Shown: positions 1-5,591 of the stretch, piece after piece
How positions within the stretch are numbered: position 1 is the first letter of the stretch
Layout of the letters: each line of letters opens with the position of its first letter
NCBI GenBank assembly: GCA_934444485.1
Contig: CAKSCN010000138.1
Coordinates: 1-6,614, forward strand
Source: an uncultured Eubacteriales bacterium
Lineage (GTDB): Bacteria; Bacillota; Clostridia; Oscillospirales; CAG-382
DNA: 6,614 bases
Direction: 5' to 3'
Notes under the pieces: model-generated
Database searches by the model: none
What the model was told of the DNA's origin: nothing
What the model saw: only the letters and a program-made list of their open reading frames with translations
Made by a program: the position numbers and the translations under genes

Positions 1-179
1 GCCTTAACAACGTCACCCTTCTTTACAACTCCGCCGGGTGTTGCCTTTTTGACAGTTGCCACTACTACGTCGCCTATTCTGGCGTATCTTCTGCCTGTTC
101 CGCCGAGCACACGTATGCACATTAACTCTTTGGCGCCGGTGTTATCGGCAACCTTCATATATGACTGCTGCTGAAGCAT
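1..179 (-). CDS. rplN: 50S ribosomal protein L14 (uL14), partial (3' end missing)
   Basis: Encodes the N-terminal 59 complete residues of L14, a 50S protein at the subunit interface that contacts L19 and 16S rRNA helix 14. The visible sequence starts MLQQQSYMKVADNTGAKELM and continues with the family hallmarks CIRVLGGTGRRYARIGDVVV and TVKKATPGGVVKKGDVVKA. L14 is normally about 122 residues, so roughly half is present; the rest lies beyond the left edge. The ATG at 179-177 is preceded by a strong SD (TAAGGAGGA at 194-186) with a normal spacer, and the N-terminus matches the family start. It is the last gene seen of this operon, 38 nt after rpsQ; L24 and L5 would normally follow. The truncation is only the window boundary. 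Confidence 0.97.
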   Translation of the reverse strand, partial: MLQQQSYMKVADNTGAKELMCIRVLGGTGRRYARIGDVVVATVKKATPGGVVKKGDVVK

Positions 180-217
180 TGTGTGTCCTCCTTACGTATT
201 CCGTTTCTTTCGGCTTA

Positions 218-472
218 TTACTTAGCCTTCTCGATGATCCTTACAAGACGCCAGTTCTTATCCTTGGAAAGGGGTCTTGTTTCCATGATCTCGACCTTGT
301 CGCCGATTCCGCACTCGTTCTTTTCATCATGAGCCTTGAACTTAACGGTTCTCTTGATGACCTTCTTATAAAGCGGGTGCTTAACGTTATCTGCAATGGC
401 GACCACTATTGTCTTGTCCATCTTGTCGCTTACGACAAGTCCGACTCTTGTCTTTCTGAGGGCTCTTTCCAT
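218..472 (-). CDS. rpsQ: 30S ribosomal protein S17 (uS17)
   Basis: 84-residue S17, a primary 16S rRNA-binding protein of the 30S subunit with an OB fold. The N-terminus MERALRKTRVGLVVSDKMDK is a classic S17 start, followed by TIVVAI, a segment around HPLYKKVIKRTVKFKAHDE and the conserved GDKVEIMETRPLSKDKNWRL near residues 57-76. Length is normal for the bacterial family. The ATG at 472-470 has a GGAGT-type SD at 489-481, somewhat weaker than the AGGAGG sites elsewhere in the operon. It begins 22 nt after the rpmC stop and is followed 38 nt later by rplN. Identification is secure from sequence and operon position. Confidence 0.98.
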   Translation of the reverse strand: MERALRKTRVGLVVSDKMDKTIVVAIADNVKHPLYKKVIKRTVKFKAHDEKNECGIGDKVEIMETRPLSKDKNWRLVRIIEKAK

Positions 473-494
473 TTCGATTTACTCCTTTCCCGCC

Positions 495-689
495 TTATGC
501 CTGCTTTTCCTTTTCGGTGATTACCGTAAGGATCTTGGCTATTGTCTTCTTAGCCTCAACTATCTTCTGAGGATTGTCGAGCTGGTTTATAGCGTGCTGA
601 AAACGGAGATTGAACAGTTCTTTCTTCTGTTCCTTCAAAAGCTCTGTAAGTTCAGCGGAAGTTTTCTCTCTGATTTCCGTTATTTTCAT
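495..689 (-). CDS. rpmC: 50S ribosomal protein L29 (uL29)
   Basis: 64-residue L29, a small two-helix antiparallel protein near the peptide exit tunnel that, with L23, forms part of the docking site for trigger factor and SRP. Visible hallmarks are MKITEIREKTSAELTELLKE at the start and the family core LFNLRFQHAINQLDNPQKI at about residues 26-44, then a lysine-rich C-terminal helix. Length is typical. Its ATG (689-687) lies only 5 nt after the rplP stop, and its SD (GAGGAGG, about 706-700) is inside the last codons of rplP, so it is probably translationally coupled to rplP. The next gene, rpsQ, follows after 22 nt. Confidence 0.97.
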   Translation of the reverse strand: MKITEIREKTSAELTELLKEQKKELFNLRFQHAINQLDNPQKIVEAKKTIAKILTVITEKEKQA

Positions 690-694
690 AAAGC

Positions 695-1114
695 TTATGC
701 CTCCTCTTCTTCTTTCTTGACAAACTTACACTTGATAGGGAGCTTGTGAGCCGCAAGACGCATAGCTTCTCTTGCTATCTCTTCGGTAACGCCCTCCATC
801 TCAAACATAACTCTGCCGGGCTTTACAACCGCTACCCAGTACTCGGGAGAACCTTTACCGGAACCCATTCGAGTCTCGGCAGGCTTTTCCGTGATAGGCT
901 TGTCGGGGAATATCTTTATCCATACCTGACCGCCTCTCTTGATGTAACGGGTCATGGCGATACGGGCTGCTTCTATCTGGTTGGAGGTGATCCATGCGGG
1001 CTCAAGAGCTACGAGACCGTAATCGCCGTTCGATACGGTGTTGCCTCTCATTGCCTTACCCTTAAGTCTGCCTCTCTGTACTCTTCTGTACTTTACTCTC
1101 TTAGGCATCAACAT
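695..1114 (-). CDS. rplP: 50S ribosomal protein L16 (uL16)
   Basis: 139-residue L16, a late-assembling 50S protein that contacts A-site tRNA and organises the peptidyl-transferase region. The N-terminus MLMPKRVKYRRVQRGRLKGK is the family start (usually MLxPKRxKxR). The signature block AETRMGSGKGSPEYWVAVVK spans about residues 79-98 and is followed by PGRVMFE. I chose the ATG at 1114-1112 rather than the in-frame ATG two codons later because MLxP is the conserved start and an SD (AAGGAGGAG, 1133-1125) lies upstream inside rpsC. The start is 2 nt after the rpsC stop. The C-terminus ends in four glutamates and an alanine; those GAA/GAG codons also supply the SD of rpmC. Length is normal. Confidence 0.98.
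   Translation of the reverse strand: MLMPKRVKYRRVQRGRLKGKAMRGNTVSNGDYGLVALEPAWITSNQIEAARIAMTRYIKRGGQVWIKIFPDKPITEKPAETRMGSGKGSPEYWVAVVKPGRVMFEMEGVTEEIAREAMRLAAHKLPIKCKFVKKEEEEA
700..707 (-). promoter_or_regulatory. rpmC Shine-Dalgarno embedded in the rplP tail
   Basis: The GAAGAGGAGGC run is both the Glu-Glu-Ala end of L16 and the SD for rpmC, whose ATG begins at 689. Ribosomes finishing rplP therefore pass directly over the rpmC initiation site, which fits translational coupling. The overlap is seen; the coupling is inferred. Confidence 0.75.
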
Positions 1115-1116
1115 GA

Positions 1117-1791
1117 TTATTCAGCTCCTCCTTCCGTCTTCTTTCTCTCGGTTCTCTTTACAGTCGGAAGAACTTCTCCTCTGTAGATCCAAACCTTAAC
1201 GCCTATCTTACCGTAGGTGGTGTTTGCTTCATAGAAACCGTACTGAATGTCCGCACGGAGCGTCTGAAGCGGAATTGTGCCCTCGTGGTAGGTTTCGGTT
1301 CTTGCGATTTCCGCACCGTTGAGACGGCCGGAGCACTGAACCTTGATACCTTTTGCGCCGAGCTTCATGGTTCTGCCGATTGCCTGCTTCATAGCGCGGC
1401 GGAACGCAATTCTCTTCTCGAGCTGGCTGCAAATGTTCTCTGCAACGAGCTGAGCGTCGAGGTCGGGGTACTTAACTTCTTCTACCTTTATTCTTACGGG
1501 TGCGCCGACAAACTTCTCGACCTCCGCAGTGAGCTTCTTGAGCTCTTCGCCGCCCTTACCGATTATTGTGCCGGGCTTTGCACAGTGAATGATGATACGG
1601 AGTCCGCTGCCGTTTCTCTCGATTTCGATTGTGGGAACGCCGTTGTCCTTGAGTTTGTTCTTGAGCCATGTTCTGAGCTTGTAGTCAGCAACAAGGGTAT
1701 CGCCGAAAACTTCGTCTTTAACAAACCATCTGGAGTTCCAGCCTTTTATAACGCCCACACGGAGTCCGTGAGGATTAACTTTCTGTCCCAT
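1117..1791 (-). CDS. rpsC: 30S ribosomal protein S3 (uS3)
   Basis: 224-residue S3 of the 30S head, lining the mRNA entry channel with S4 and S5 and contributing to helicase activity. The start MGQKVNPHGLRVGVIKGWNS is diagnostic. A type II KH domain follows, with its GKGG loop at residues 78-81 in the IIGKGGEELKKL segment. The C-terminal domain carries GRLNGAEIARTETYHEGTIP and YGKIGVKVWIYRGEVLP. Length is normal for Firmicutes. The SD AAGGAGG lies near 1812-1805, about 13 nt from the ATG, which is longer than the operon's usual 7-8 nt. A GCAA-loop hairpin sits just upstream in the 55-nt rplV-rpsC gap. The final codons (KTEGGAE) contain the SD for rplP. Confidence 0.98.
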   Translation of the reverse strand: MGQKVNPHGLRVGVIKGWNSRWFVKDEVFGDTLVADYKLRTWLKNKLKDNGVPTIEIERNGSGLRIIIHCAKPGTIIGKGGEELKKLTAEVEKFVGAPVRIKVEEVKYPDLDAQLVAENICSQLEKRIAFRRAMKQAIGRTMKLGAKGIKVQCSGRLNGAEIARTETYHEGTIPLQTLRADIQYGFYEANTTYGKIGVKVWIYRGEVLPTVKRTERKKTEGGAE

Positions 1792-1821
1792 AGTCCGTAA
1801 ATTGCCTCCTTACAATGAGCT

Positions 1822-1835
1822 GCGTCTTGCGACGC
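1822..1835 (-). promoter_or_regulatory. rplV-rpsC intergenic GCAA-tetraloop hairpin
   Basis: On the mRNA strand this reads GCGTC-GCAA-GACGC, a perfect 5-bp stem closed by a GNRA-type tetraloop. It lies in the 55-nt gap between the rplV stop and the rpsC start, 9 nt before the rpsC SD. No U-tract follows, so it is not an intrinsic terminator. The stem is plain in the sequence; a role in controlling rpsC or protecting mRNA is inference. Confidence 0.5.
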
Positions 1836-1846
1836 TTCTAAGTTTT

Positions 1847-2182
1847 TTATTCTTTTTCCGCAACTGCGAGGGTGATGTGAGAGCTTCTCTTGAGTATTCT
1901 GAAAGCTCTGCCCTGCGCACGGGGCATGATTCTCTTCGCAGTTCTGCCGGGTGTTACAAAGCACTCGGAAACGTAAAGCTTTGTTACGTCCATGTGGTTG
2001 TTGTTTTCGGCATTTGCGATAGCAGACTTAAGGAGCTTGAGTACGGGCTCGCTTGCTGCCTTTCTCGTATTCATGAGAATACCTGCTGCGGTTGCAACGT
2101 CTTTATTTCTTATAAGGTCGAGAACGATCGTTACCTTTCTGGGGGAAATTCTCAGATCCTTCAAATATGCCTTTGCTTCCAT
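1847..2182 (-). CDS. rplV: 50S ribosomal protein L22 (uL22)
   Basis: 111-residue L22, whose long beta hairpin lines the peptide exit tunnel next to L4. The start MEAKAYLKDLRISPRKVTIV, the core VLKLLKSAIANAENNNHMDV at about residues 48-67, and the tunnel loop and signature GRTAKRIMPRAQGRAFRILK at about 79-98, then RSSHITLAV, are all family hallmarks. I set the start at 2182. An in-frame ATG at 2206 would put the SD (AAAGGAGG, 2201-2194) inside the gene and add eight non-conserved residues. With the chosen start the SD spacing is 11 nt. The gene is flanked on both sides by intergenic hairpins with GCAA loops. Confidence 0.97.
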   Translation of the reverse strand: MEAKAYLKDLRISPRKVTIVLDLIRNKDVATAAGILMNTRKAASEPVLKLLKSAIANAENNNHMDVTKLYVSECFVTPGRTAKRIMPRAQGRAFRILKRSSHITLAVAEKE

Positions 2183-2201
2183 GTTCGTTATTTCCTCCTT
2201 T

Positions 2202-2238
2202 CGCAAAGATACACCTTGCGGCGTTCGGGGTCTTTGCG
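2202..2238 (-). promoter_or_regulatory. Nested hairpin directly before the rplV SD
   Basis: In the 73-nt rpsS-rplV spacer the mRNA forms a perfect 8-bp outer stem, CGCAAAGA with TCTTTGCG (2238-2231 with 2209-2202). Inside it is a 5-bp stem, ACGCC-GCAA-GGTGT (2224-2211, one G-U pair, GNRA-type loop). The outer stem ends at 2202 and the rplV SD starts at 2201, so the structure abuts the ribosome landing site. No poly-U follows, which argues against a terminator. A regulatory or standby-site role is inferred. Confidence 0.6.
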
Positions 2239-2255
2239 TTTATAGCGGTTGGTTA

Positions 2256-2531
2256 TTACTTGTTTGTGGTCTTGGAACCGGCGTGACCCTTGAATGTTCT
2301 TGTGGGTGCAAACTCACCGAGCTTGTGACCTACCATATCTTCGGTTACATAAACCGGAACGTGCTTTCTTCCGTCATGCACTGCGATTGTGTGACCGACG
2401 AACTGGGGAAATATTGTGGAAGCTCTTGACCAAGTCTTCAAAACCTTCTTTTCGCCCTTCTCGTTCATTTCGCTTATTCTCTTGAAGAGTTTTTCCTCGA
2501 CGAAAGGACCTTTCTTCACGCTTCTGCTCAT
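2256..2531 (-). CDS. rpsS: 30S ribosomal protein S19 (uS19)
   Basis: 91-residue S19, a 30S head protein that complexes with S13 and contacts the A-site finger of 23S rRNA. The start MSRSVKKGPFVEEKLFKRIS, the central KTWSRASTIFPQFVGHTIAV (residues 32-51), HDGRKHVPVYVTEDMVGHKL and the C-terminal GEFAPTRTFKGHAG are all canonical. Length is normal. The ATG at 2531-2529 has a perfect AAGGAGG SD at 2545-2539 with a 7-nt spacer. A 5-bp hairpin sits directly upstream of that SD. The gene is 57 nt after rplB and 73 nt before rplV. Confidence 0.98.
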   Translation of the reverse strand: MSRSVKKGPFVEEKLFKRISEMNEKGEKKVLKTWSRASTIFPQFVGHTIAVHDGRKHVPVYVTEDMVGHKLGEFAPTRTFKGHAGSKTTNK

Positions 2532-2545
2532 TTATATGCCTCCTT

Positions 2546-2560
2546 CCCAAAAGCATTGGG
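2546..2560 (-). promoter_or_regulatory. Hairpin abutting the rpsS SD
   Basis: The mRNA reads CCCAA-TGCTT-TTGGG, a perfect 5-bp stem with a 5-nt loop whose 3' edge touches the AAGGAGG of rpsS (2545-2539). Same placement as the stem before rplV. It is short, so it could be chance; function is not shown. Confidence 0.4.
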
Positions 2561-2588
2561 TTTATCAATGTATCGGGTAGCTTAAAGA

Positions 2589-3422
2589 TTATTTGTCGTT
2601 TCTGCGCTTAACGATGAACTTGTTCGTTCTCGCCTTCTTGTTACGGGTCTTGTAACCCATAGTGGGCTTACCCCAAGGAGAAACAGGGGAGGGACGTCCG
2701 ACAGGGGACTTACCTTCACCGCCGCCGTGAGGGTGATCGCACGGGTTCATTACCGAACCTCTTACGGTAGGACGGATACCCATGTGACGCTTCTTACCTG
2801 CTTTACCGATCTTGATGTTCTCATGCTCAAGGTTGCCGACCTGACCGATTGTAGCCTTGCAGTTGAGAGCTACGAGTCTTACTTCGCCGGAGGGAAGTCT
2901 TACCTGAGCGGTGCCGTTTTCCTTAGCCATGAGCTGAGCAACCGCACCTGCGCTTCTTACGAGCTGACCGCCCTTGCCGGGGTGAAGCTCGATGTTGTGG
3001 ATAAGAGCACCGACGGGAATGTCGTTGATTGCAAGCACGTTGCCGGGCTTGATGTCAGCTGCCGCACCGTTGAGTACAACGTCGCCGACCTTGAGTCCTA
3101 CGGGCGCTATGCTGTAGGTCTTTTCGCCGGTCTCGTACTGCATGAGTGCGATGTAAGCGGTTCTGTTGGGGTCGTACTCGATTGCGAGAACGGTTGCGGG
3201 AACATCGAGGATGTTCTTCTTGAAGTCGATGATTCTGTACTTCTTTCTGTTGCCGCCGCCCTGATGGCGAACTGTTATCTTACCTGTATTGTTACGTCCG
3301 GCGTTCTTCTTAAGCACCGTGATAAGGCTTCTTTCGGGGTTTCTCTTTGTGATTTCCTCAAAGCCGGGTACTGTCATATTTCTTCTGGCCGGAGTTGTAG
3401 GTTTAAATTTCTTGACTGCCAT
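2589..3422 (-). CDS. rplB: 50S ribosomal protein L2 (uL2)
   Basis: 277-residue L2, one of the most conserved 50S proteins, needed for subunit association and the peptidyl-transferase centre. It begins MAVKKFKPTTPARRNMTVPG. The RNA-binding OB-fold and SH3-like domains include VRHQGGGNRKKYRIIDF and a segment around IHNIELHPGKGGQLVRSAGA. The C-terminal signature RGSVMNPCDHPHGGGEG has the essential-region histidines at about residues 230 and 232, followed by GKPTMGYKTRNKKARTNKFI. I rejected the in-frame ATG at 3470 because it adds 16 unrelated residues, and chose 3422. The SD there (GGAGT, 3431-3427) is weak and close to the ATG, the poorest in the operon, downstream of a 113-nt structured spacer. 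Confidence 0.97.
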   Translation of the reverse strand: MAVKKFKPTTPARRNMTVPGFEEITKRNPERSLITVLKKNAGRNNTGKITVRHQGGGNRKKYRIIDFKKNILDVPATVLAIEYDPNRTAYIALMQYETGEKTYSIAPVGLKVGDVVLNGAAADIKPGNVLAINDIPVGALIHNIELHPGKGGQLVRSAGAVAQLMAKENGTAQVRLPSGEVRLVALNCKATIGQVGNLEHENIKIGKAGKKRHMGIRPTVRGSVMNPCDHPHGGGEGKSPVGRPSPVSPWGKPTMGYKTRNKKARTNKFIVKRRNDK

Positions 3423-3535
3423 AATAACTCCATTTCTCGGCAGCTTCTTTTGTGACGAAGCATTTATCAATCAGTGGATGCACCGCTGCCGTAGGCACAT
3501 CCTGCCTCGCCTTATCCGAAGGTTTTCGGCTTTGA
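3423..3535 (-). promoter_or_regulatory. Structured rplW-rplB intergenic spacer
   Basis: This 113-nt gap carries three consecutive stem-loops on the mRNA strand. The first is CCGAA-AACC-TTCGG (3529-3516). The second is a 9-bp stem, GGATGTGCC with GGTGCATCC (two G-U pairs), and a 9-nt loop (3502-3476). The third is GCTTC with GAAGC (3461-3443), 11 nt before the rplB SD. No small ORF with a convincing SD and no U-tract is visible. The stems are seen; a translational control role for rplB, which has a weak SD, is inference. Confidence 0.5.
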
Positions 3536-3829
3536 TTACATCATGCTGTCGAAGAACTCGATTGTCTTCGAACCTGCTGTAAGCTTTACTATTGCCTTTT
3601 TCCACTCGGAAGTTGAACCCATATGATAACCGACTCTCTTGGGCTTGGACTTCATAACGATTGTGTTGACCTTTTCAACATCTACCTTAAAAAGCTCCTC
3701 AACCGCCTTCTTGATTTCGGGCTTGCTTGCGGACTTCTCGACCTCGAAGGTGTAAACCTTGTCGCCGAGTCTTTCCATGCTCGCTTCGGTTATAATCGGG
3801 CGGATAATTACGTCATGTGCAGTTTTCAT
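3536..3829 (-). CDS. rplW: 50S ribosomal protein L23 (uL23)
   Basis: 97-residue L23, located at the peptide exit and the main docking site for trigger factor and SRP. It begins MKTAHDVIIRPIITEASMER (the family's IIRPxITEKS-like motif), then YTFEVEKSASKPEIKKAVEE, LFKVDVEKVNTIVMKSKPKR and a C-terminal SEWKKAIVKL strand. Length is normal. Its ATG overlaps the rplD stop by one base (TAATG at 3831-3827), and the SD GAGGAGGT (about 3846-3839) is made from the last codons of rplD, so it is very likely coupled to L4 translation. A 113-nt structured spacer separates it from rplB. Confidence 0.97.
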   Translation of the reverse strand: MKTAHDVIIRPIITEASMERLGDKVYTFEVEKSASKPEIKKAVEELFKVDVEKVNTIVMKSKPKRVGYHMGSTSEWKKAIVKLTAGSKTIEFFDSMM

Positions 3830-4452
3830 TATGCGTATACCTCCTCGATTATTGCGACAGCCTCTTTTGCAACGATGAACTTGTCATACTTGAGTATGTC
3901 GTATGCGTTGAGGGTGCCGGGAATAGCGGTCTTTACGCCGGGGATGTTCTTTGCGGAAGCAACCACCTTTGCGTCGGCTGCGGGAAGAACGATGAGCGCC
4001 TTCTTGTCTGCGCCGAGAGCCTTGAGCATAGCCGCTATCTTCTTGGTCTTGTACTCTTCTGTTGCTATGTTGTCGATAACGATGAGGTTACCGTCGAGAA
4101 CCTTGGAGGTAAGAGCCGACTTGAGAGCGATTCTCTTAACCTTCTTGTTCATTGTGATCTTCCAGGTGCGGGGCTTCGGTCCGAGTGCGATACCGCCGTG
4201 TGTCCACTGAGGAGAACGGGTCGAACCCTGTCTTGCGCGGCCGGTGCCCTTCTGCTTCCAGGGCTTTCTGCCGCCGCCGGAAACTTCGCTTCTGGTCTTG
4301 GTACTCTGTGTACCCTGTCTCTGATTCAAAAGATAAGCTCTGATAACCGAATGAAGGACAGCCTCGTTGACTTCGCAGCCGAATATACCCTCTGCAAGCT
4401 CAACGTCGCCCTTAACGTTACCGGCCATATCGTACATTTTTACTGTAGGCAT
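3829..4452 (-). CDS. rplD: 50S ribosomal protein L4 (uL4)
   Basis: 207-residue L4, an early 23S rRNA binder whose extended loop lines the exit tunnel opposite L22. The start MPTVKMYDMAGNVKGDVELA is typical. The tunnel loop with KTRSEVSGGGRKPWKQKGTG then RARQGSTRSPQW and GGIALGPKPR spans roughly residues 52-94. The globular domain ends with TLNAYDILKYDKFIVAKEAV. In E. coli L4 represses its own operon by binding the S10 leader and also promotes premature termination; whether that holds here cannot be read from the sequence. It starts 17 nt after rplC with a perfect TAAGGAGGG SD (4467-4459), and its stop overlaps the rplW start. Confidence 0.97.
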   Translation of the reverse strand: MPTVKMYDMAGNVKGDVELAEGIFGCEVNEAVLHSVIRAYLLNQRQGTQSTKTRSEVSGGGRKPWKQKGTGRARQGSTRSPQWTHGGIALGPKPRTWKITMNKKVKRIALKSALTSKVLDGNLIVIDNIATEEYKTKKIAAMLKALGADKKALIVLPAADAKVVASAKNIPGVKTAIPGTLNAYDILKYDKFIVAKEAVAIIEEVYA

Positions 4453-4469
4453 CTGTTTCCCTCCTTATC

Positions 4470-5099
4470 TCACTTTACCGTCGAGCGAATGAACACGATG
4501 CTTCCTCTGGGACCGGGAACGGCACCCTTGATTGCAACGAGGTTCTTCTCTGCGTCGATCTTTGCCACGGTGAGGTTGAGTATTGTTACCTGCTCGTGAC
4601 CGTACTGTCCTGCCATCTTCTTGTTCTTGTAAACTCTGGAAGGTGTGGAGTTTGCACCCATTGAACCGACCTGACGATGAACGGGGCCCGTACCGTGAGT
4701 CATTCTGAGTCTGTGGTGATTCCATCTCTTGATAGCGCCCGAGAAACCGTGACCCTTGGTGATGCCCGTAACATCAACCTTTTCGCCGGCTTCAAAGCTC
4801 TCAGCCTTTACAACGTCGCCGACGTTCATGTCAGCGGCACCGTCGAGTCTGAACTCCTTGAGGTGCTTCTTGAAGGGAACGTTTGCCTTAGCGAGGTGAC
4901 CCTTTTCAGGCTTTGTCAGCTTTCTTTCGATGATGTCCTCGAAGCCGAGCTGAACTGCGCTGTAACCGTCATTCTCAACCGTCTTCTTCTGAACGACGGG
5001 GCAGGGACCTGCTTCGATTACGGTTACCGGTATAACGTTGCCGACCTCGTCAAAGATCTGAGTCATACCGAGTTTCTTTCCGATAATACCTTTTTTCAT
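4470..5099 (-). CDS. rplC: 50S ribosomal protein L3 (uL3)
   Basis: 209-residue L3, an early assembly protein that reaches toward the peptidyl-transferase centre. It starts MKKGIIGKKLGMTQIFDEVG, the standard L3 N-terminus. The internal KGHGFSGAIKRWNHHRLRMT, then HGTGPVHRQVGSMGANSTPS and RVYKNKKMAGQYG, mark the long branched loop (about residues 115-167). The C-terminus has NLVAIKGAVPGPRGSIVFIR. The Gln that E. coli L3 carries and PrmB methylates appears as Ala (MGANSTP versus IGQNQTP), a common natural variant. The ATG at 5099-5097 has an AGGAGG SD at 5112-5107 with a 7-nt spacer. It is preceded by an exceptionally long 180-nt spacer after rpsJ and followed closely by rplD. Confidence 0.98.
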   Translation of the reverse strand: MKKGIIGKKLGMTQIFDEVGNVIPVTVIEAGPCPVVQKKTVENDGYSAVQLGFEDIIERKLTKPEKGHLAKANVPFKKHLKEFRLDGAADMNVGDVVKAESFEAGEKVDVTGITKGHGFSGAIKRWNHHRLRMTHGTGPVHRQVGSMGANSTPSRVYKNKKMAGQYGHEQVTILNLTVAKIDAEKNLVAIKGAVPGPRGSIVFIRSTVK

Positions 5100-5279
5100 G
5101 TTTTTTCCTCCTGTAGGTTATTGGTTGACACGCCCATGTCCTTTGCCCGAGGATTTCCGAGCCGGACAACGCATCAACGTGACCCGGTTATTGCGCCGCA
5201 CGGGTTAAATGCGGCATTTATTTCAATCTCTCCGCCGTCCGGGCAACCCGCCGGGACCTTGGAAAAACCAAAATGCGAA
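5100..5279 (-). promoter_or_regulatory. Structured 180-nt rpsJ-rplC spacer
   Basis: No gene is visible in this gap. On the mRNA strand it contains TTGG-TTTTT-CCAA (5271-5259), then a 21-nt hairpin with 8-nt arms (7 pairs and one C-C mismatch), GTCCCGGC with GCCCGGAC and loop GGGTT (5257-5237). A nested structure follows: CGCAT/ATGCG (5213-5209 with 5174-5170) around ACCCG/CGGGT (5205-5201 with 5186-5182), with TGC-GGC-GCA inside. A competing 6-bp palindrome TAAATG-CCG-CATTTA (5220-5206) overlaps the outer arm of that structure, so alternative folds are possible. I found no clear promoter or poly-U terminator in it. A leader controlling rplC onward is an inference. Confidence 0.5.
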
Positions 5280-5591
5280 TTACATCTTGACTTCGATATC
5301 AACGCCTGCGGGGAGCTCGATGCTCATGAGAGCGTCGATTGTCTTCTGGCTCGGCTTAATGATGTCGATAAGTCTCTTGTGCGTGCGGAACTCAAACTGC
5401 TCTCTGGAGTCCTTGTACTTGTGAACGGCACGAAGGATCGTAACGATTTCCTTTTCGGTAGGGAGCGGAATGGGACCGGACACCTTTGCGCCGCCTCTCT
5501 TTGCGGCAGCCACGATCTTCTCGGAAGCCTGGTCGATGAGAGTGTGATCGTAAGCCTTGAGTCTGATTCTGATTTTTTCGTTTGCAGCCAT
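5280..5591 (-). CDS. rpsJ: 30S ribosomal protein S10 / NusE (uS10)
   Basis: 103-residue S10, a 30S head protein that also acts as NusE, binding NusB and NusG in antitermination complexes and transcription-translation coupling. It reads MAANEKIRIRLKAYDHTLID, then the S10 signature with GGAKVSGPIPLPTEKEIVTI and RAVHKYKDSREQFEFRTHKR at about residues 33-72, and RLIDI plus the C-terminal LPAGVDIEVKM. Length is typical. The reading frame stays open far upstream (to about 5903), but the conserved start is at 5591 and is preceded by a strong SD, AAAGGAGG (5607-5600), with an 8-nt spacer. First gene of the operon; about 530 nt of untranslated leader lies before it and 180 nt separates it from rplC. 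Confidence 0.98.
   Translation of the reverse strand: MAANEKIRIRLKAYDHTLIDQASEKIVAAAKRGGAKVSGPIPLPTEKEIVTILRAVHKYKDSREQFEFRTHKRLIDIIKPSQKTIDALMSIELPAGVDIEVKM

Noticed and set aside
2183..2206. 8-residue N-terminal extension of L22 from an ATG at 2206
   Set aside because: It would bury the AAAGGAGG SD inside the gene and begins within the hairpin stem; the family start is MEAKAYL.
3423..3470. 16-residue N-terminal extension of L2 from an ATG at 3470
   Set aside because: No SD, and the extension is not part of L2; it reads through the structured spacer.
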